Source: Monodelphis domestica
Taxonomy: Eukaryota; Chordata; Mammalia; Didelphimorphia; Didelphidae
Direction: 5' to 3'
Assembly: GCF_027887165.1 (NCBI RefSeq)
Contig: NC_077229.1
Span: 367,333,001-367,397,000, forward strand
DNA: 64,000 nt
How positions within the stretch are numbered: position 1 is the stretch's first letter; every line of letters begins with the position of its first letter. The position numbers and the translations under genes are program-made. The notes under the pieces were generated by a model that saw only the letters and a program-made list of their open reading frames with translations, ran no database searches and was not told the origin of the DNA. Below are positions 1-13,319 of the stretch, one piece after another.

Positions 1-997
1 TTAAAAATGTTGTGTTGGTTAGATTACACATTAATTAAGTTATAAGAGTATTTTTATTCTTCTTTGTGTCTTTATTGGTACTTGGTATAGTGTTTTGTAT
101 GTAATGGATGCTTCACTTAAAGTTTATTGAAATATTGTTGAAAACGGAAAGACATAATTATAAGGTAGAATGGGGAGCAATATGTGATGGGAAGAGGAAT
201 CTCATGGAGTGGGGTAGGAAGTAGACTTTATTCCTGAAAGATCATCAAAGTGGTGAGCAAAAAGGAAGCTATAGAACCATATTGAAGATAGGCCACCATA
301 CTGGCTTTTGGTATATTTTGTAAGTAGTAACATGGTTTGTTAAAGTCAAAAAGAAAAGGTTGAAGGAGGTCTTTTCTGCTTATGTAGCAGCAAAAAGCAA
401 GTTCAGAGCTATTGGAGAAGCTCTCATTGTCCTCCAGAGACTTAGCAAAGTAAAGAGGAACCCTTGATGCTTCTATCTGATAAGATATGCTAGGTAATTA
501 AGGGTAATAAATCTACTTGAAGGTACAAACAGGTCCAGGAATCTTTTTTTTTAAATCATGTGGGCCTATACTAAAATGTTTACAAGTCCCAAGACTTCAG
601 ATATTTTAGATGCTAATGGCAATTCAGGGGGAAAAAAGAGGTTGATAGTAGTTAATTTGACAGAATATAAAATATTTCAACATAAAGAAAATTATTTTAA
701 TGTTATTTCTTTAAAATATTACTCGATGTAATTTTTATGTTATATAATTTTTTAAATCAATTCAGCAAACATTTTACATACCTAAAGAATCCCAGACACT
801 GTCAGGATTATGATTATAAAACTATTAAAATATCATCTTTTTCATTAAGCAGGTTTTGTTCTAATATGAAGCTTAAATATATTATCTTACATGGAAAATC
901 TATGGTTTCTAATTTCTTTTCGAAGTTTAGATAATTTAATGTTAGCTGCTTTCTGTATCAATATATCAACAGTTGACATTCAAAAGAGCACAAGCTC
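1..997. other. unassigned AT-rich sequence
   Basis: I see no gene, RNA or repeat family that I can name here. Open frames are short and lack any recognisable domain. Old, diverged repeats may be present but are beyond recognition by eye. Confidence 0.5.
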
Positions 998-1175
998 TTG
1001 AGTCAGAGGACCTGACTTTAAGCCCTCCCTACATCTTTCCTGAGCTGACACTGCCCAAGTCTTTTATTCTGTTTTAATTTCAGTTTCAGCATCCATAACT
1101 TGGGTGGGGGAAGACCCAGTGAGAGACTCAATGGCCCCTAATGTTTCTTCTAATTCAGGAACTATGATTCCATAA
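998..1175 (+). repeat. MIR/CORE-type SINE, degraded
   Basis: The order of landmarks fits a tRNA-derived MIR-type SINE in sense orientation: a 'gagtcagaggacctga' opening, then a 'cccaagtc' block, then 'tttcagtttcagcatccata', corresponding to the family's 'cctcagtttcctcatctgta' stretch. It is strongly diverged, with approximate ends and no open frame of interest. Confidence 0.55.
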
Positions 1176-1499
1176 TATATTCCTTGTTTGTGTACATGAG
1201 GATATCAAACATTGGCCTTCAATATTCTTTTTAAAGTTCAAAAATAATCAGTCATGAAAGCTAGCTAATTTAAGTCTCTTTCATGATAATAGATTTAAGA
1301 GACTTATGGGCATCTGATTTGGTACAAAGGATACTTATAATTGTTTTTAAACATATTTTCAAGTAAGCATGTGAGTTATAAGTAAAAGTGTATTTTTGTC
1401 AGATTTTAGTTAATGTATCTTCCAATATATTTTCTGAATCTTCAGTACTTTTCCTCTTATTTATATATCTTGAGAATCCAAAGACTCCCTTAACACTAT

Positions 1500-1696
1500 C
1501 AAAACTGTGTGCTTTCCAGATTTTTTTGTGTCATTTGCTCAACTCCTTTTTACCATATGTCTGTTTTCTTCAGGGTCATTTCCCTATCCAATTGTTTTTG
1601 CCATATGTCTGGATTTTTTAGAGTCATTTCATTGTCAAAAACTTTTTTACCATATGTCTGTTTTCTTTAGGACCATTTCCCCTAACTCAAGGAGGT
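1500..1696. repeat. minisatellite, 48-49 bp unit, about four copies
   Basis: The core 'ccatatgtctg' recurs at 1553, 1601 and 1650, each time followed by a T-rich run and 'tcatttc' or 'ccatttcc'. Spacings are 48 and 49 bp. A more diverged copy begins near 1504 with 'gtgtgctttccag'. The short open frames that run through it (1388-1621 and 1507-1779) are products of this repetition and the T-rich composition; I see no protein family in them. Confidence 0.75.
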
Positions 1697-2209
1697 CCTC
1701 CTTGCTGTTATTTTGTAGACCAAATGTGGTGGATTCATTTTCTTTGATGGGGAAAATAATTTATTTTATATTTCAGTAGATCTCTTTCATTTTTAATTGT
1801 TTCCTTATCCACTTACAGTATGTCCTTGAGATAAATGCCCTTAATTGAATAGCTTGACACAACTTCTTTAAATGTGTTTTCTTTCCATTACTATTTTTAT
1901 CCAAAAGTTTTGTCCAAATATTCAGGCAGTAGCAACCCAGTGGATAAAGAATGGATTGAGTTAAGGTTTTATGAGGATAGAGAACACATGAATGAGTTCA
2001 TATGTAGCAATGGAATCACCAGAAGAAAAGGAAAAGAGGGGAAGAATTAAATAGGTATCACCTATGACGATAATGGAGAAACTTATAATGTGAGCTATAT
2101 CTGTCACCAGCCCTGACCTCAGAGGCTAAACTCAAAGCAAATGACCATGATTATACATAGTAAAAGAATCACTTCCTACAATTGCTAGATTATATAATAG
2201 ATAAACCAC
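1697..2209. other. unassigned sequence
   Basis: Nothing recognised apart from a possible SINE scrap near 1924-1960 ('caacccagtggataaagaa', like the first part of a MIR/THER head), too short to call. Confidence 0.4.
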
Positions 2210-2445
2210 TGGGACTGGAGGCAGGGAGACTTGAATTCATTCCAGCCTTAGACACTTATTACTCATATGAAATTGGACAAATCACTTACCTTATAATTGA
2301 TTCAGTTACTTCATATTATTAATGAATACAATAATGACACCTACTTCACAAAGTTGTCATTAAGATTAAATGAGATAATATCTGGAAAGCATTTAGAACA
2401 GTCTGTTATATTTTAGATAGTACATATATTCTAGTTATTATTTGG
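2210..2445 (+). repeat. MIR/THER-type SINE
   Basis: The sense-strand landmarks appear in order: 'ctgggactggaggcagggag', 'cagccttagacacttattac', 'aatcacttacc', 'aataatgacacctacttcac', 'gattaaatgagataat' and 'aaagcatttagaacag'. This is the full core of a CORE-SINE of the MIR/THER1 type. CORE-SINEs of this type were mobilised by L2 enzymes in mammals. Ends are approximate. Confidence 0.85.
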
Positions 2446-4954
2446 GTTTTGTACTATTTTCCAACCTAAAGTAACATGGGGCTGGCTGGAATGAGGCTCT
2501 ACACTGAACACTAGCCATATGGCCTCCTGATAAACAAGGTCACTAATAAATAGATGAGTTAGAGTGAAAATTGACTTAAATGGTATTTATTATTTGAGAC
2601 ATACAGAAAAATCTTTGTGTGTAAGAAAGTGTCCAAAATTTGTCATTCCCTTATCATATGATATTCTCTAAAATTGCTGCTAAAGTAATGTGGATCATAA
2701 ATATCCAATGTATTTAAAAATTGACTGAAGTATTACAATATTCATAACATACATGTGAATAATAAAATATGCATGGTATTATTTTTCATTTCTGGCATGA
2801 AATGCAATATTGGATTTTATAAATATATCCTATGATATTTATACTATATTGGTATTCAAAGTGAACCGTTAGTTTATCTTGTTTGTATTTTGTTTTAACT
2901 ACATTGGTTAAATATGTATATATAATAATTATTGAATATAAATATTATTGTCCTCTCAACCCTTTTCTTCACCTTTGATCAGGGATCCATAATATCCCTT
3001 ACAAATTAGAAATAAAGTGGACTCTCAAGGTCTAGGATAGCCTGACAAAATTCTCGTAAAAAATCCCCAATAAGTCAAATTATCTTTATCAGTACTCAGA
3101 AAAGTTAAAAATGTTACCTTGACTTTTCACTTAACCAGGACCTAGAATGAAGATTCCTCATGATCCCTCTAGTCCAAATGCTGAATCTGAAGAATCTGAA
3201 GTTCAAGGAAATCAAATTACTTGACCAAAGTCTCACTTATGAGAAGCCCTCATTCATTGACCTAGAGACCTTCAATTCAGGCTCTAATGTGGGAAGTGAC
3301 TCAGAGTACAAGAGCCCCTTTTTGGAATCTCCCCTCGACACAACTTTTACCCAGAGCATGGTCATCACTCCCATGGTCATGGCTTAAATGTTCAAGAGCT
3401 CTCCTGCTACAGCCCACTCAGTCTCTTTAGCCCCAACTTTGCTCTGTCTGCTCTTTCTATCTTTGAGAGTTTCACCTTGGAAGGAGGGTAAAAAAGGAGA
3501 AGGAAAAGTTCTTAATCTTATCCCCAAACCTAAATTCCCTTAATAATATCCTAATGGCTAACTTATCTAGGCTAAATAAGTTGTTTTCCCAAACAGAACC
3601 TCAGAAAACAGAGTCCAGCAAATGAGTCAAAATCCCAGAGGTAATGTTCAAAGTAGGTCTAGCAGAGAAGGGATGATTCTACTGTGGTGTTTAGTCCAGC
3701 TGCCAGCAGCCAGTAAAAGCAGTTTTTCTCCTCTCAAGCTGGTATCTCAGAAAGGGCCAGAAATCTTGTAGAAAGATGGAAATCTCAGCCACTCCCAAAG
3801 CTTCTCCAGGAAATCTGTTTTTTTTTTTCCATTGGGGCCCAAGAATCTTGACCCAGCCTCCCATGTGATTCTCTGTCATATGTCCCTGTCAATCAAATGC
3901 AGTTCATTTTGCAGAATAATTTTGCAATCTGACTTTGCTTATTATAATTGGGTACATTGAATTGGGATCTATGGGTCAAAGAGATTAGAAAGATAATCTT
4001 GCTAATAATTGAATGTTATTTTTCCCTACTTCCCTCTGATTTCATGTTTATTTGTAAGGGGTTATCAGAAAGATGCCTAATTGCTGAATACATGAGTATT
4101 TTATAATGATAATTTATGTGCTTATGTCAAGATGTCTATAAATAATTTACAAAATATAAATTGTATAAATTTATATTAAATATAATTTTGGTTTTATATA
4201 TGTCACTTTTTTTTCTGGAGCAAAAGTGACCTAATAAATAATGAAGAAGAAAATCAAGAAAACTATTCCAATAATTCAGAGACATAATTGCTTCCATCCC
4301 AAGTTTTCATTTGAAAATTACTGATATAATTATTTCCAATGATCAATTTGCTAACCTCAACTTAGCAAGTTATACAATGAATTAATGCTTTTCTCATTTC
4401 ATATATTGAAAGGTTTTTTTTAGCCAAATTGTTGAGGAAATTTTTTTAGATATATTTTCAGAGGTCAAATTAAATGGAGATTAAGACAATTGTCCTGATA
4501 ATTCACAATAAGAACTAAAATTGTGCTAAAGAGAATGAATAAGATCTTAGACATACATTATATAGAATGGCTACATCCATTAATTAAATATACATGATAA
4601 CTGTTCATCTTAACTTTCTATTATAATATAGATATAACATATATATATATATAATAACTTAACATTACCTCTGTAGATGCAAAAGGGAGAGTCTACCATG
4701 GTTGTTTTAACTCCCCAAACCTGTTGCCAGGACCTAGTTTGATAGCTAGTGTATTATTCAAATGTCTTTGATGCAGTACATAAAAATTCAATTTTTAATT
4801 TTTGAAAAGTAATTATTACCTTATATGCAATTATTACATGATTACAACACTTTCAGCACAATCTAAATGGATGAAGTACTTCTAAAAACAAGCAAATACT
4901 CCACAGACTTATTTTCAATATTATATATATATAGGAAGGACAAGGAGAAGGAAA
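2446..4954. other. unassigned AT-rich sequence
   Basis: About 2.5 kb without a gene that I can support. A stretch from about 3150 to 3900 is less AT-rich. It holds a 75-codon frame (3160-3387) with no recognised domain, and faint MIR-like wording around 3205-3230. A short TA run lies at 4639-4653. Nothing else recognised. Confidence 0.45.
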
Positions 4955-5225
4955 GAAGCAATTATATAGCACCACTACTTGCAAAGCACTATGCTAAGCC
5001 TTTTTCAAATATTATTTCATTAGATTGTCACAACATACCTGAGAGGTAGATGCTGTTATCATCCCCAGTTTATAGCTGAGGAAGCTGGGGCAAACAGTTT
5101 TAAGCTGTAAACAGAAGTTTAGGAACTTGCCCAGGGTCACAGAACTAGAAATTATTTGACATCAGATTTAAACTCAGCTTTTCCTGTCTCCAGGCACAGT
5201 TTTTCCTCCACTTTTCCACCTACTT
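4955..5225 (-). repeat. MIR-type SINE (antisense)
   Basis: Antisense MIR landmarks in order: 'gcaaagcactatgctaagcc', 'tcacaacatacctgagaggt', 'atcatccccagtttatagct', 'gaggaagctggggcaaacag', 'cttgcccagggtcacagaac' and 'tttaaactcagc'. The copy is close to full length, with a duplicated-looking insertion after the 'aaacag' block. Confidence 0.85.
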
Positions 5226-6554
5226 GCCAAAATGTATACATATAGCTATATGTTCATATATTAATGAACATGTGTGCACATTTACATACTGATACACATG
5301 TATACATGAACATCTTTATGTATTTTGTGGTGGAAATTGTCCCTTTATATAGAACACATATTTGCTGTTAGTGACTCTATAATTTTCTTTTGTTTGAATT
5401 TGAGTACAAGGGATGAAGGCAGTGAAGGAAACTTTCATTTCTTAAAAAATATCCTTTTGTTGTGAATTTGATAACATTATTTTTGAAGGCATTCATATGC
5501 TTCACTAGTTTTCCAAAGCTGTCCATGCTATATGGAAAAACAAAATAACGATTCCTAAAAGAGATCCTAGAAGAATGATTAGGATAAAAGATGCAAATAT
5601 GTATCATTTGCATAGAGATGGTTGTTAAAAGTCAAGCGTATGAATGAGTTTCTAAAAGGAATTCATATGTAGAAAGGTTAAAGGAAAGAATCTTGTGCAT
5701 CACTTGACTTAAAGATATGTCAAAATGAGATTAAGGATTCAGCAATTAAAACAAAAGAGGAATTATTGTTGAAGGAATGCCATAATAGTAAGGTATCTGT
5801 GATGTAAAGTGAATAAAAAACACACAATGCAAGGCAGTCAGCAGTGTCAGGAATCCATGTAGGAGTAATGTAAATATTTCAGTAGACATGATTCAATTTG
5901 TGAATATCTTTATTGAAAAACAATGTTGCTCCATTCTTTTTCAATTTCATAAGGATTTCAAATTGTGGTAATAAGATATAAGATGCCATATCTACTCTGT
6001 AGAAATGAATTCTTTTGTATTGCTATTTTATGGCTCACTATCTCATTCCACTGCCCATTAGGTGAGCTATACCCCTGCCACATGCATTTTTCTCTCTGTC
6101 ATCAATTTCTATATTTTAATCTTTTTTCGGCTAATCCATTGTCAGTTTGTTCAACCTCCTTCAGTACATAGTTGATAAAAATGCTAAACCTAATGGAGAA
6201 TGTTGCCAGTCTTACCAAGAACTTTTTATTAGCAAATACTAACCCTTTTTTCCTAATTCCCATTTCTTTATGTTTCATCATAAAATTTTCCTGACAGACT
6301 AATTATCTATTTAGAAGACTAGGAGGTGGCTTCTTTTTTGGAACTGGAATAATCCTTCCATTCTGTTGGTTTTATATCTGTATTTCCTACAATACTGCTC
6401 AATTTATTTTCACAGAACAAGTTATATATGCATCATGAAACTTGAATCACTTAGAAAATTAACTTCACTTAAACCACCAAGCTTATAAATTTTAAAACTA
6501 TAGATTTTTTGACTAAGGACATAGATTGTATTGATGTTTTGACTAGCAATCACA
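5226..6554. other. unassigned sequence
   Basis: TA-rich DNA with alternating purine-pyrimidine runs at 5230-5300, then about 1.2 kb in which I recognise no gene or repeat. Open frames here (for example 5377-5613 minus, 5965-6171 plus) show no family resemblance. Confidence 0.4.
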
Positions 6555-7090
6555 TGCGCAATTGGGGAATGACTGAACAAGTTGTGCTATATGATTATAA
6601 TGGATTACTAATGTGTCATAAGAAATGATGAACAAGATGATCACCAAAAAACAAACAAGAAACATGGAAACACATGTAAAGGAATGCAAAGTTAAATGAG
6701 CACAACCAGGAAGAGTTGCAGAGAATAACTACTAATGTATGCAGACCAACTGTGAATGACTTAAATATTAGAAGACATGCAAAATCACAGAAGTCATGAG
6801 GGAAAATACTAGCCATTAAGAAGGTACAGATATAGTCTGAATGCAGACTGAAGCTTGTCATTCTTCACTGTATTTCTCCCATGTATTTTTTCAGTATATA
6901 ACACTATATTTTCTTTCATGACAAGATGAGCATGGAAATATGTATTTTTCAATTAACCCATTACAACCTATATCACATTACCTGCCATTTTGAGGAGGGA
7001 GAGGGAGAGAAGGAAAAAGGATTGCAGAATGTTAGAAAAAATTATTTTAAAAAGTATTCATAGGTAAAAAAATTTAAAAAGGAACAATTA
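6555..7090 (+). mobile_element. LINE-1 3' fragment, old subfamily
   Basis: It begins at the ORF2 C-terminal wording 'aattggggaatgactgaaca' and follows the L1 order: mid 'gaacaagatgatcacc', 'aaatgagcacaacc', then a 3' untranslated part with 'gaggagggagagggagagaa' and a terminal A-rich stretch. It matches the more diverged L1 copies at 15.8-16.9 and 47.3-48.5 kb better than the young type at 39.6-41.2 kb. It is truncated at the 5' side and carries many stops. Confidence 0.75.
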
Positions 7091-7655
7091 TTGGAATATG
7101 AGAATTCTAGAATTCCACAGGTAGGATACAGAAGAAGAGAATTTTTCCCTGTGATAATTACTCCCTGTGTTGTCATTTAGTCCCTCACTAACTGACACTA
7201 AGCTACATCAATTAAACCCCTCAGAAAGTTTCCTTTTCCATAAAATCATAATAGTCAAAAGTATAGAATTTGTTACAATATCTATGACAAATTTACTGTG
7301 AGGATAAAATTGGGTAAAATGCTATATAATATACCATAAAATTGCAATAGTTATGGTATTGACAATGATTACTGTTCTTCTGAGACTATCTCCTCTGTAT
7401 TGTGAAAACAAATATTTGGGCTATTTTCAAGAAATTATCTGAATATGTCAAATAATTATGTATGTGGTGACTAGTTATGAAGTAGAAGGTAATGCTAGTA
7501 CTTCTCTACAAAATGTCTACTTGGGCTCTGTTCTGCCTATATATTATACATTCTATCTTACTATCACAAACCTTCTTCCTATATACTATCAAACAGGTTA
7601 ATTTTTTAAATAACTTCTTTTATGATCATTCACCAGCAAAGCCAATAATAATAGT
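7091..7655. other. unassigned sequence
   Basis: No gene or repeat family recognised between the L1 tail and the next SINE. Confidence 0.4.
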
Positions 7656-7659
7656 ATTA

Positions 7660-7850
7660 GACTTGAAATAAAAAGAGATCAGAATTCAAATGCTATCTCT
7701 AAGGTATTTTTTTGTTCTTTGTCTGACATTAGCTGTGTTACTAGGCCAAACACCTAACTTCTCTGATTTTCATCTATAACACTGTTTTGTTCTCTAAATT
7801 GAGGAGAAAAGTCCAAGTTGTCTTTAACTCTATGAAATATTCTGAAATCA
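7660..7850 (+). repeat. MIR-type SINE, degraded
   Basis: 'gatcagaattcaaatgctat', 'ttagctgtgttactaggcca' and 'cacctaacttctctgatttt' match the sense order of a MIR-type SINE: the box-B-like part, then the 'agctgtgtgaccttgggcaa' core, then the 'acctctctg' block. It is strongly diverged with an internal T-rich insertion. Confidence 0.6.
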
Positions 7851-8275
7851 AGTGAGATTATGTATCTGAAGTAGTATATCACATGTCAGATATAATTACA
7901 TTCCATGTTTCTTGAAGATTTTATAAGAATCTGTGAAAGTATTTTGAAGTTGGAAAGAAGAGTAACTTTGTCCCTTCCATTACTATCACAATGTTCAGCT
8001 GATTTTTTTGTTGTTGCTTTTGTTGTTATCTATTCACATTACTGACAGCTCTATCTTCAGGGAATTTATATATTTCTATAGATCTCTTTTAAGTGACCAA
8101 TTGAAACAAATAAAAACAACTCAGTTAATATTCCATTTGTTAGATTTTCCAGTCATTGTGTAAGTATTGACAAGTTAAGAACTTTAACAGGAATCAGGGA
8201 AACTGATGTATGAACTTCCATTCATAATAGTATACTATGCTTTCTTCAAACATTCTGAATTATTATTTTAAAATG

Positions 8276-9243
8276 TCATTATTAAGGCAGTTTTCAGAAA
8301 AAGAAATAAAAATTATCAATAAGCACCTGTAAAAGAGTTTTGAATCTCTCATAATTAGAGAAATGCAAATCAAGACAATGGTGAGATATCCCTCAAGATG
8401 GGCTTAGAAGATGGGCCACTATGACAGTAATGAAAATAATAAATGTTGGAGGGGGGTTTGGCAAAAGCAAGATACTAATGCATTGCTGGTGAAGTTGTGA
8501 ATTTATCCAGCCATTCTGGAAGGAAATTTGGAATTTTGTGTAAAGGGCTTTAAAAGAATGTATACCCTTTGATCCAGCAATACCACTACTGCCTTTGTGC
8601 CCTAAAAAGATAATAAGGAAAAAAATGTCTGTGCAAAAATATTTATAGCCATGCTCTTTGTGCTAATGGAAAAAAATGGAAAATGATGGAGTGTTCCTCA
8701 ATTGGGGAAAAGCTGAATACATTATGGTATCTGATGCTGATGGAATACTACTCTTCTATAAGTAGTGATGAACTGGAGGATTTCAATATGAACTGGAAAT
8801 AACTCTAAGAACTGATGCAGAGTGAAATGAGCAGAAACAAGAGAACAATGTAGACTGAAAGTGAAACATTATGGGACTATCCAATGTAATGGACTTTACT
8901 ACTAGTATCAATACAATAATTCAGGACATTCCCAATGAACTTATGAGATAGAATGCTATCCACATTGAGAAAAAGAACTATGAGAGCAGAAATGCAAAAG
9001 AAAAACATGACTTATCTCTCATTTATATGCTTATATGAATTGGGGGTTTCAGTTCTATGGTAAAAATGAATAATATGGAAACAGGTATCAAGTGATAACA
9101 TTTGTACAAACATTTGTACAACCCAGTGGAATTGCTTAACGGCTCTGGGAGGGGGGAAAAGAGAACAGGAGAGGAAAAGAAAATCAATCATGTATATGTG
9201 GAAAAACATTTTAAAAATAAAATTAAAATAAAAAATCATTATT
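8276..9243 (+). mobile_element. 5'-truncated LINE-1 with 8-bp target-site duplication
   Basis: The L1 body is 8284-9235 and starts inside ORF2 ('ggcagttttcagaaaaagaa', the segment after the conserved RDMNR motif). It runs through the C-terminal cysteine-rich part, 'gatccagcaataccactact', 'cccaatgaacttatgag', and the 3' untranslated end with 'cccagtggaattgctt' and an A-rich tail. The octamer TCATTATT directly flanks it at 8276-8283 and 9236-9243, which is the mark of target-primed reverse transcription. Many frameshifts and stops show that it is dead. The truncation and tail are typical of L1. Confidence 0.92.
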
Positions 9244-11454
9244 TACCCTCAACCTTTCAGTCTTAGAAAAATTAAAAATTTTTTTCATTGAAATGAGCAT
9301 TTCATTCTTTTTCCAATATTCACCTTTGTTGTCTATTTCACTTTTTCAGCAATTTTTACCTTAAATAATCACTACAGTAAAATATTACTCAAAGATATGA
9401 AAAGGAATGGGTTCATGAATTAAGAGAACTTAGATAATCTATCTCATGTGGACAAGGCATCCCTTCCTTACAATGAACAAGACTGATTTGTCTTTGTATC
9501 CTCCAATTCATATGATAAAATCATATTAATTGGATTGATTATGGAGAAAGTCATTCTAAATAAAAGATTTGTTATCGATTTCTCTGTGCTCAAGGATTAG
9601 TTTTAGCATTTCATATCACACATTTCTTACCTACATTTCGATGAGTAATATTATTGAATGCAATTTATTCTTCCATTTTCATTACCATTCAAAGGCAATA
9701 AAAGCAATAATAACAAGGACATAGCTAGAGAATGTGAGAACAACAAATAGGAGGTTTAATTCTTTGTTTTTGGAAGCAAAATGAGCCCGAGCACAAGGAA
9801 TGCCAAAGAACAACATCATCAATTGATATTTTGAGAAGAAACACTGTGGTATTGTGGCAGCATCACAGGTAGAGGGAAGCAAAACAGCAGCATGACAGAA
9901 AAAGTGGTACATAAAATATGTATAAATAACAACTAATCAAATGATGATATTCTTCATATGTAGTGAATTATTCATTAGTGATTACCTGTTCAAGTATACC
10001 CTGGCAGCTGACCCACTTACAAAAATAGTGTGTACTCTTCTCATTGTATGCATCCAATATATAAACAGAATATACAAAGACTTATAAATGACAATTTTCA
10101 ATTTCTGGTCATACATTTAGGACTAAAACAGGAGACCCAACTATTATGAAGCTTATTGGAGGCTTTGGAATGAAAAAATATTTTTCTTTTAATTATTGTT
10201 CACTAAAAACCAAGGATATTAATGGGGAAAAAGTTTTGAAAAGGTAAAGATCTGGCCCAAAAGGCAGTTTTTGATAACAGAATTAGGAATTCTGAACTTA
10301 GATTAAAATAGGCCCAGTAGAATCTTGGCAGGAGATGAAGTACACATAAAAAATTCTAGAAAACTTGTATTTTTTGTCCAGGTGTCTTACAAATTTAAAC
10401 AAAATTTCATTAAAATGAATATGATCGGCTATGGACAAGATTGATGAAAAATGAAGAAATATTTTGTTTGAGACAACTAGAAGTTTATAGTACAAAAAGA
10501 GAAACAAATTATTACATAATAATGACCCAGTTTTCTATATACAAACTGCACTATTTAAGCAAAAATAAAAACTTCAGCACTAAGAATGATGTCTAGCACT
10601 AATGAATCTCATAAATACTTGTTTAACTAATTGACGAGGAAAATTCAGCTTCATAGGAATATCTGAAAGTAGGTAAGATGGAACTGGAGAATAGATCATA
10701 GTTCTAGAAGGGCATAACATTTTTAAAGAAATAAGTAATTGGGAAGAATGTATAACTGTATAATTAGACATTTTATTCTTGTAAGAGGAAATCTAGGAAG
10801 AGAATCCATAATAGTGAATATTTGAGTGAAATCAATGGATAGAGAAATAAAAGCAATTCATAATTGAAGGACCCTGCATACAAACACAACAAAAGGTGGA
10901 AATAGACAAAGGGCTTGGTAAACAAATAAAAAGCCTGACATAGATGAATAATAGGAGAGTGATAAAGTATCTCACTTCTTCAGAATCTGATGGAGCTCTA
11001 TGTCTATCTCTGTCCATCTCTCTATGTCTTTCTATCTGCCAAAGCCAAAGAGGGATACATATATAAGCATATATATATATTTCAATTTACCTTAGTAATA
11101 ATTTTACAATTGAAAGTATTCTTAGAAACAAATAAGAATTGATAGTGTGAAAGTGCTTGGAACTCTGAAAATAAGTTAACAATTTCTTCCCAGACTTTGT
11201 GATACAAGAAAGGACATCAGAGCATCATCAAAAATATACTATATTGATGTGAAAACTAGAATATGGGAAAAATAGGTAGGATCTTATGGAGGGAAACAAG
11301 ATCAAGAGGAAAAAAGATTGATTAAGAAAATAGTTCAAAAACCCAAAGTAAACAATTACATTGAATTGGAATTGTTTAATAAAACCAAGGTAAATGAACA
11401 ATGAATAAACTAACCAACTTAAATTTTAAATAGAAAATGAAATAAGATGGAAAT
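9244..11454. other. unassigned AT-rich sequence
   Basis: About 2.2 kb with no repeat or gene that I can name. Short frames at 9682-9912 (minus), 10298-10507 (minus) and 10580-10771 (minus) have no recognisable domain. A pyrimidine/purine microsatellite-like run 'tctatctctgtccatctctc' lies near 11000-11030. Confidence 0.4.
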
Positions 11455-11690
11455 TATTTCTTGTTGAGTTATTTCACCTCTTTGTCATTCTATTTGGGGT
11501 TTTCTTGCAAGGGTACTAAAGTGATTTGCTACTTCCTTCTCTGGTTCATATTATAGATCAGGAAATTGAGTCAAACAGTGTTAGTAATTTGCTTAGGGTC
11601 ATATAGCTAGTAATTGTCAGAGACTAGATTTGAACTCAGGCCCTCCTGGCTATAGGACCAGCACTCTGTCCACTGTCCAGGTATAAGAGT
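11455..11690 (-). repeat. MAR1-type SINE (antisense)
   Basis: Antisense MAR1 landmarks: 'ttggggttttcttgcaaggg', 'gtgatttgctacttccttct', 'atcaggaaattgagtcaaac', 'ttgcttagggtcatatagct' and 'tttgaactcaggccctcctg', ending in 'ccagcactctgtccactgtc'. MAR1 is a marsupial SINE with an RTE-like tail. The outer tail part (the 'ttgttcagt' end) is lost here. Confidence 0.85.
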
Positions 11691-12771
11691 TTGACATGGT
11701 CTTTTAAAATTATTGTTAGTAAGGTTGTAGTTCAAGATGAACTCGAGCCAGCAAGAGAAGATTAGGGACAAGATAAATTTCATTTCTGATAATGCTATTA
11801 TGATTGGCTTTTGCTTAGTAAAATATGAATAAAAATAACAAAAATGGAATTTTATCTTTGAGTATAGTAATATGTTAATTGACAGCAGAGAGAAGGCAAG
11901 GTGGTAAATTGTTATTTCTATTTTTTTCTACCAAGAGAAATGAATTTGGGGCCTAGAAATGTGAGAAAAAATGAATAACATAAAGTCATCATCTACAAAA
12001 GAATGCATCCAGGTACTCTAAGGGGTTTAAGACATTTGGACAAGATGAACTGGATCTTTATGTAATGTTCTTGATGTGCCACTCAGCGCCAGTGATATTT
12101 GAAGAATCATAAAAGAGGGAAAACAATATATTAGAGAAAAGTAAATATACTGGTTTGTAATAAAAGTGTAGGGAAAGGAATCTACTAACTTAAGCCCCGT
12201 GAGCTTTAGGGCATGGGGAAATTTTATAATCAGTCATCAAATAGATTGTTGTCAAATATCTGGAAAGGGAAGGGTTTTATAAGATTGATTAATGGTATTT
12301 GTTCAACAAGACAGAGAAAGTCACAAACAGTAGATTCCACTTATTTTGTTTTTGATGAAAACTTTTAGCTGAGAGGAATATTGTCAATATGGTTTACCTA
12401 GTTAAAGTAAAATGTTTGTTTCATATTAAAGATGGAATGATAAGAATTAGATCAGTGATATCAAGTTGATTCTGCCTGAAAAACATTTCAATTCTACTAG
12501 GAACTGGAATAACATTTTAAAAATGTTTAATAAAGTAAATAAAAATACAATACAACATGGGTAATATTAATGCTAATTGTCTGTTTTCTAAGTCAACATG
12601 CAGATTTCAGGGATCAATTTCTCTTTGATTTAACAGCACTAGATTAAATGATGGTACAGTAAAATGGAATCTGATCTCTATGGGTTCTCTGACTCAAATA
12701 ATAGTTGTTACTGTACAATAACAATAGGGCAAAAAGTTTCCTGTGCTACACTCCAAAGAGCTATCCCCTAC

Positions 12772-12776
<5 letters not shown>
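11691..12776. other. unassigned sequence
   Basis: About 1.1 kb with no recognised repeat or gene; frames are short. Confidence 0.4.

Positions 12777-12816
<40 letters not shown>
12777..12816. repeat. (AC)n microsatellite
   Basis: About 20 uninterrupted AC units, followed by a decayed 'gcatatacatgtgtatatgt' stretch. The 90-codon frame across it (12664-12936) encodes a His-Thr run and is a by-product. Confidence 0.97.
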
Positions 12817-12819
<3 letters not shown>

Positions 12820-13150
12820 TATACATGTGTATATGTATGTATGTATTTTCAATTAATTGCATATAGGAATAGGTTACTTTTCAATCAAAATTTCAAATGG
12901 AAGCATTCTAGTAGAAATAGCTCACATAGTGGATGATTGTGTGAGAATTCAAAATATTTTTGACAAATTGAACATTTAACTAAATCAAAGAAGTTCCATT
13001 GAATTTAGATGAATATAAAAATATTTCACTTGGGCAGAAAAAATAAACCAGGTTTACATGGGTGAAGTAGGTAACAAAGGCATTTATCCTGAGTACCCCA
13101 ACAGTAGGATTTAAGTGACATAGATTAATGTATTTTACACTGGCATACAC

Positions 13151-13301
<151 letters not shown>

Positions 13302-13319
13302 ACCTAATAAATGTTTCTA

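Noticed and set aside
3160..3387. 75-codon acidic frame in a GC-richer patch, considered as a possible exon
   Set aside because: No splice-site pair, no family resemblance and faint SINE-like wording in the same bases; not enough to call an exon.
12664..12936. 90-codon frame with His-Thr repeat
   Set aside because: A translation of the (AC)n microsatellite.
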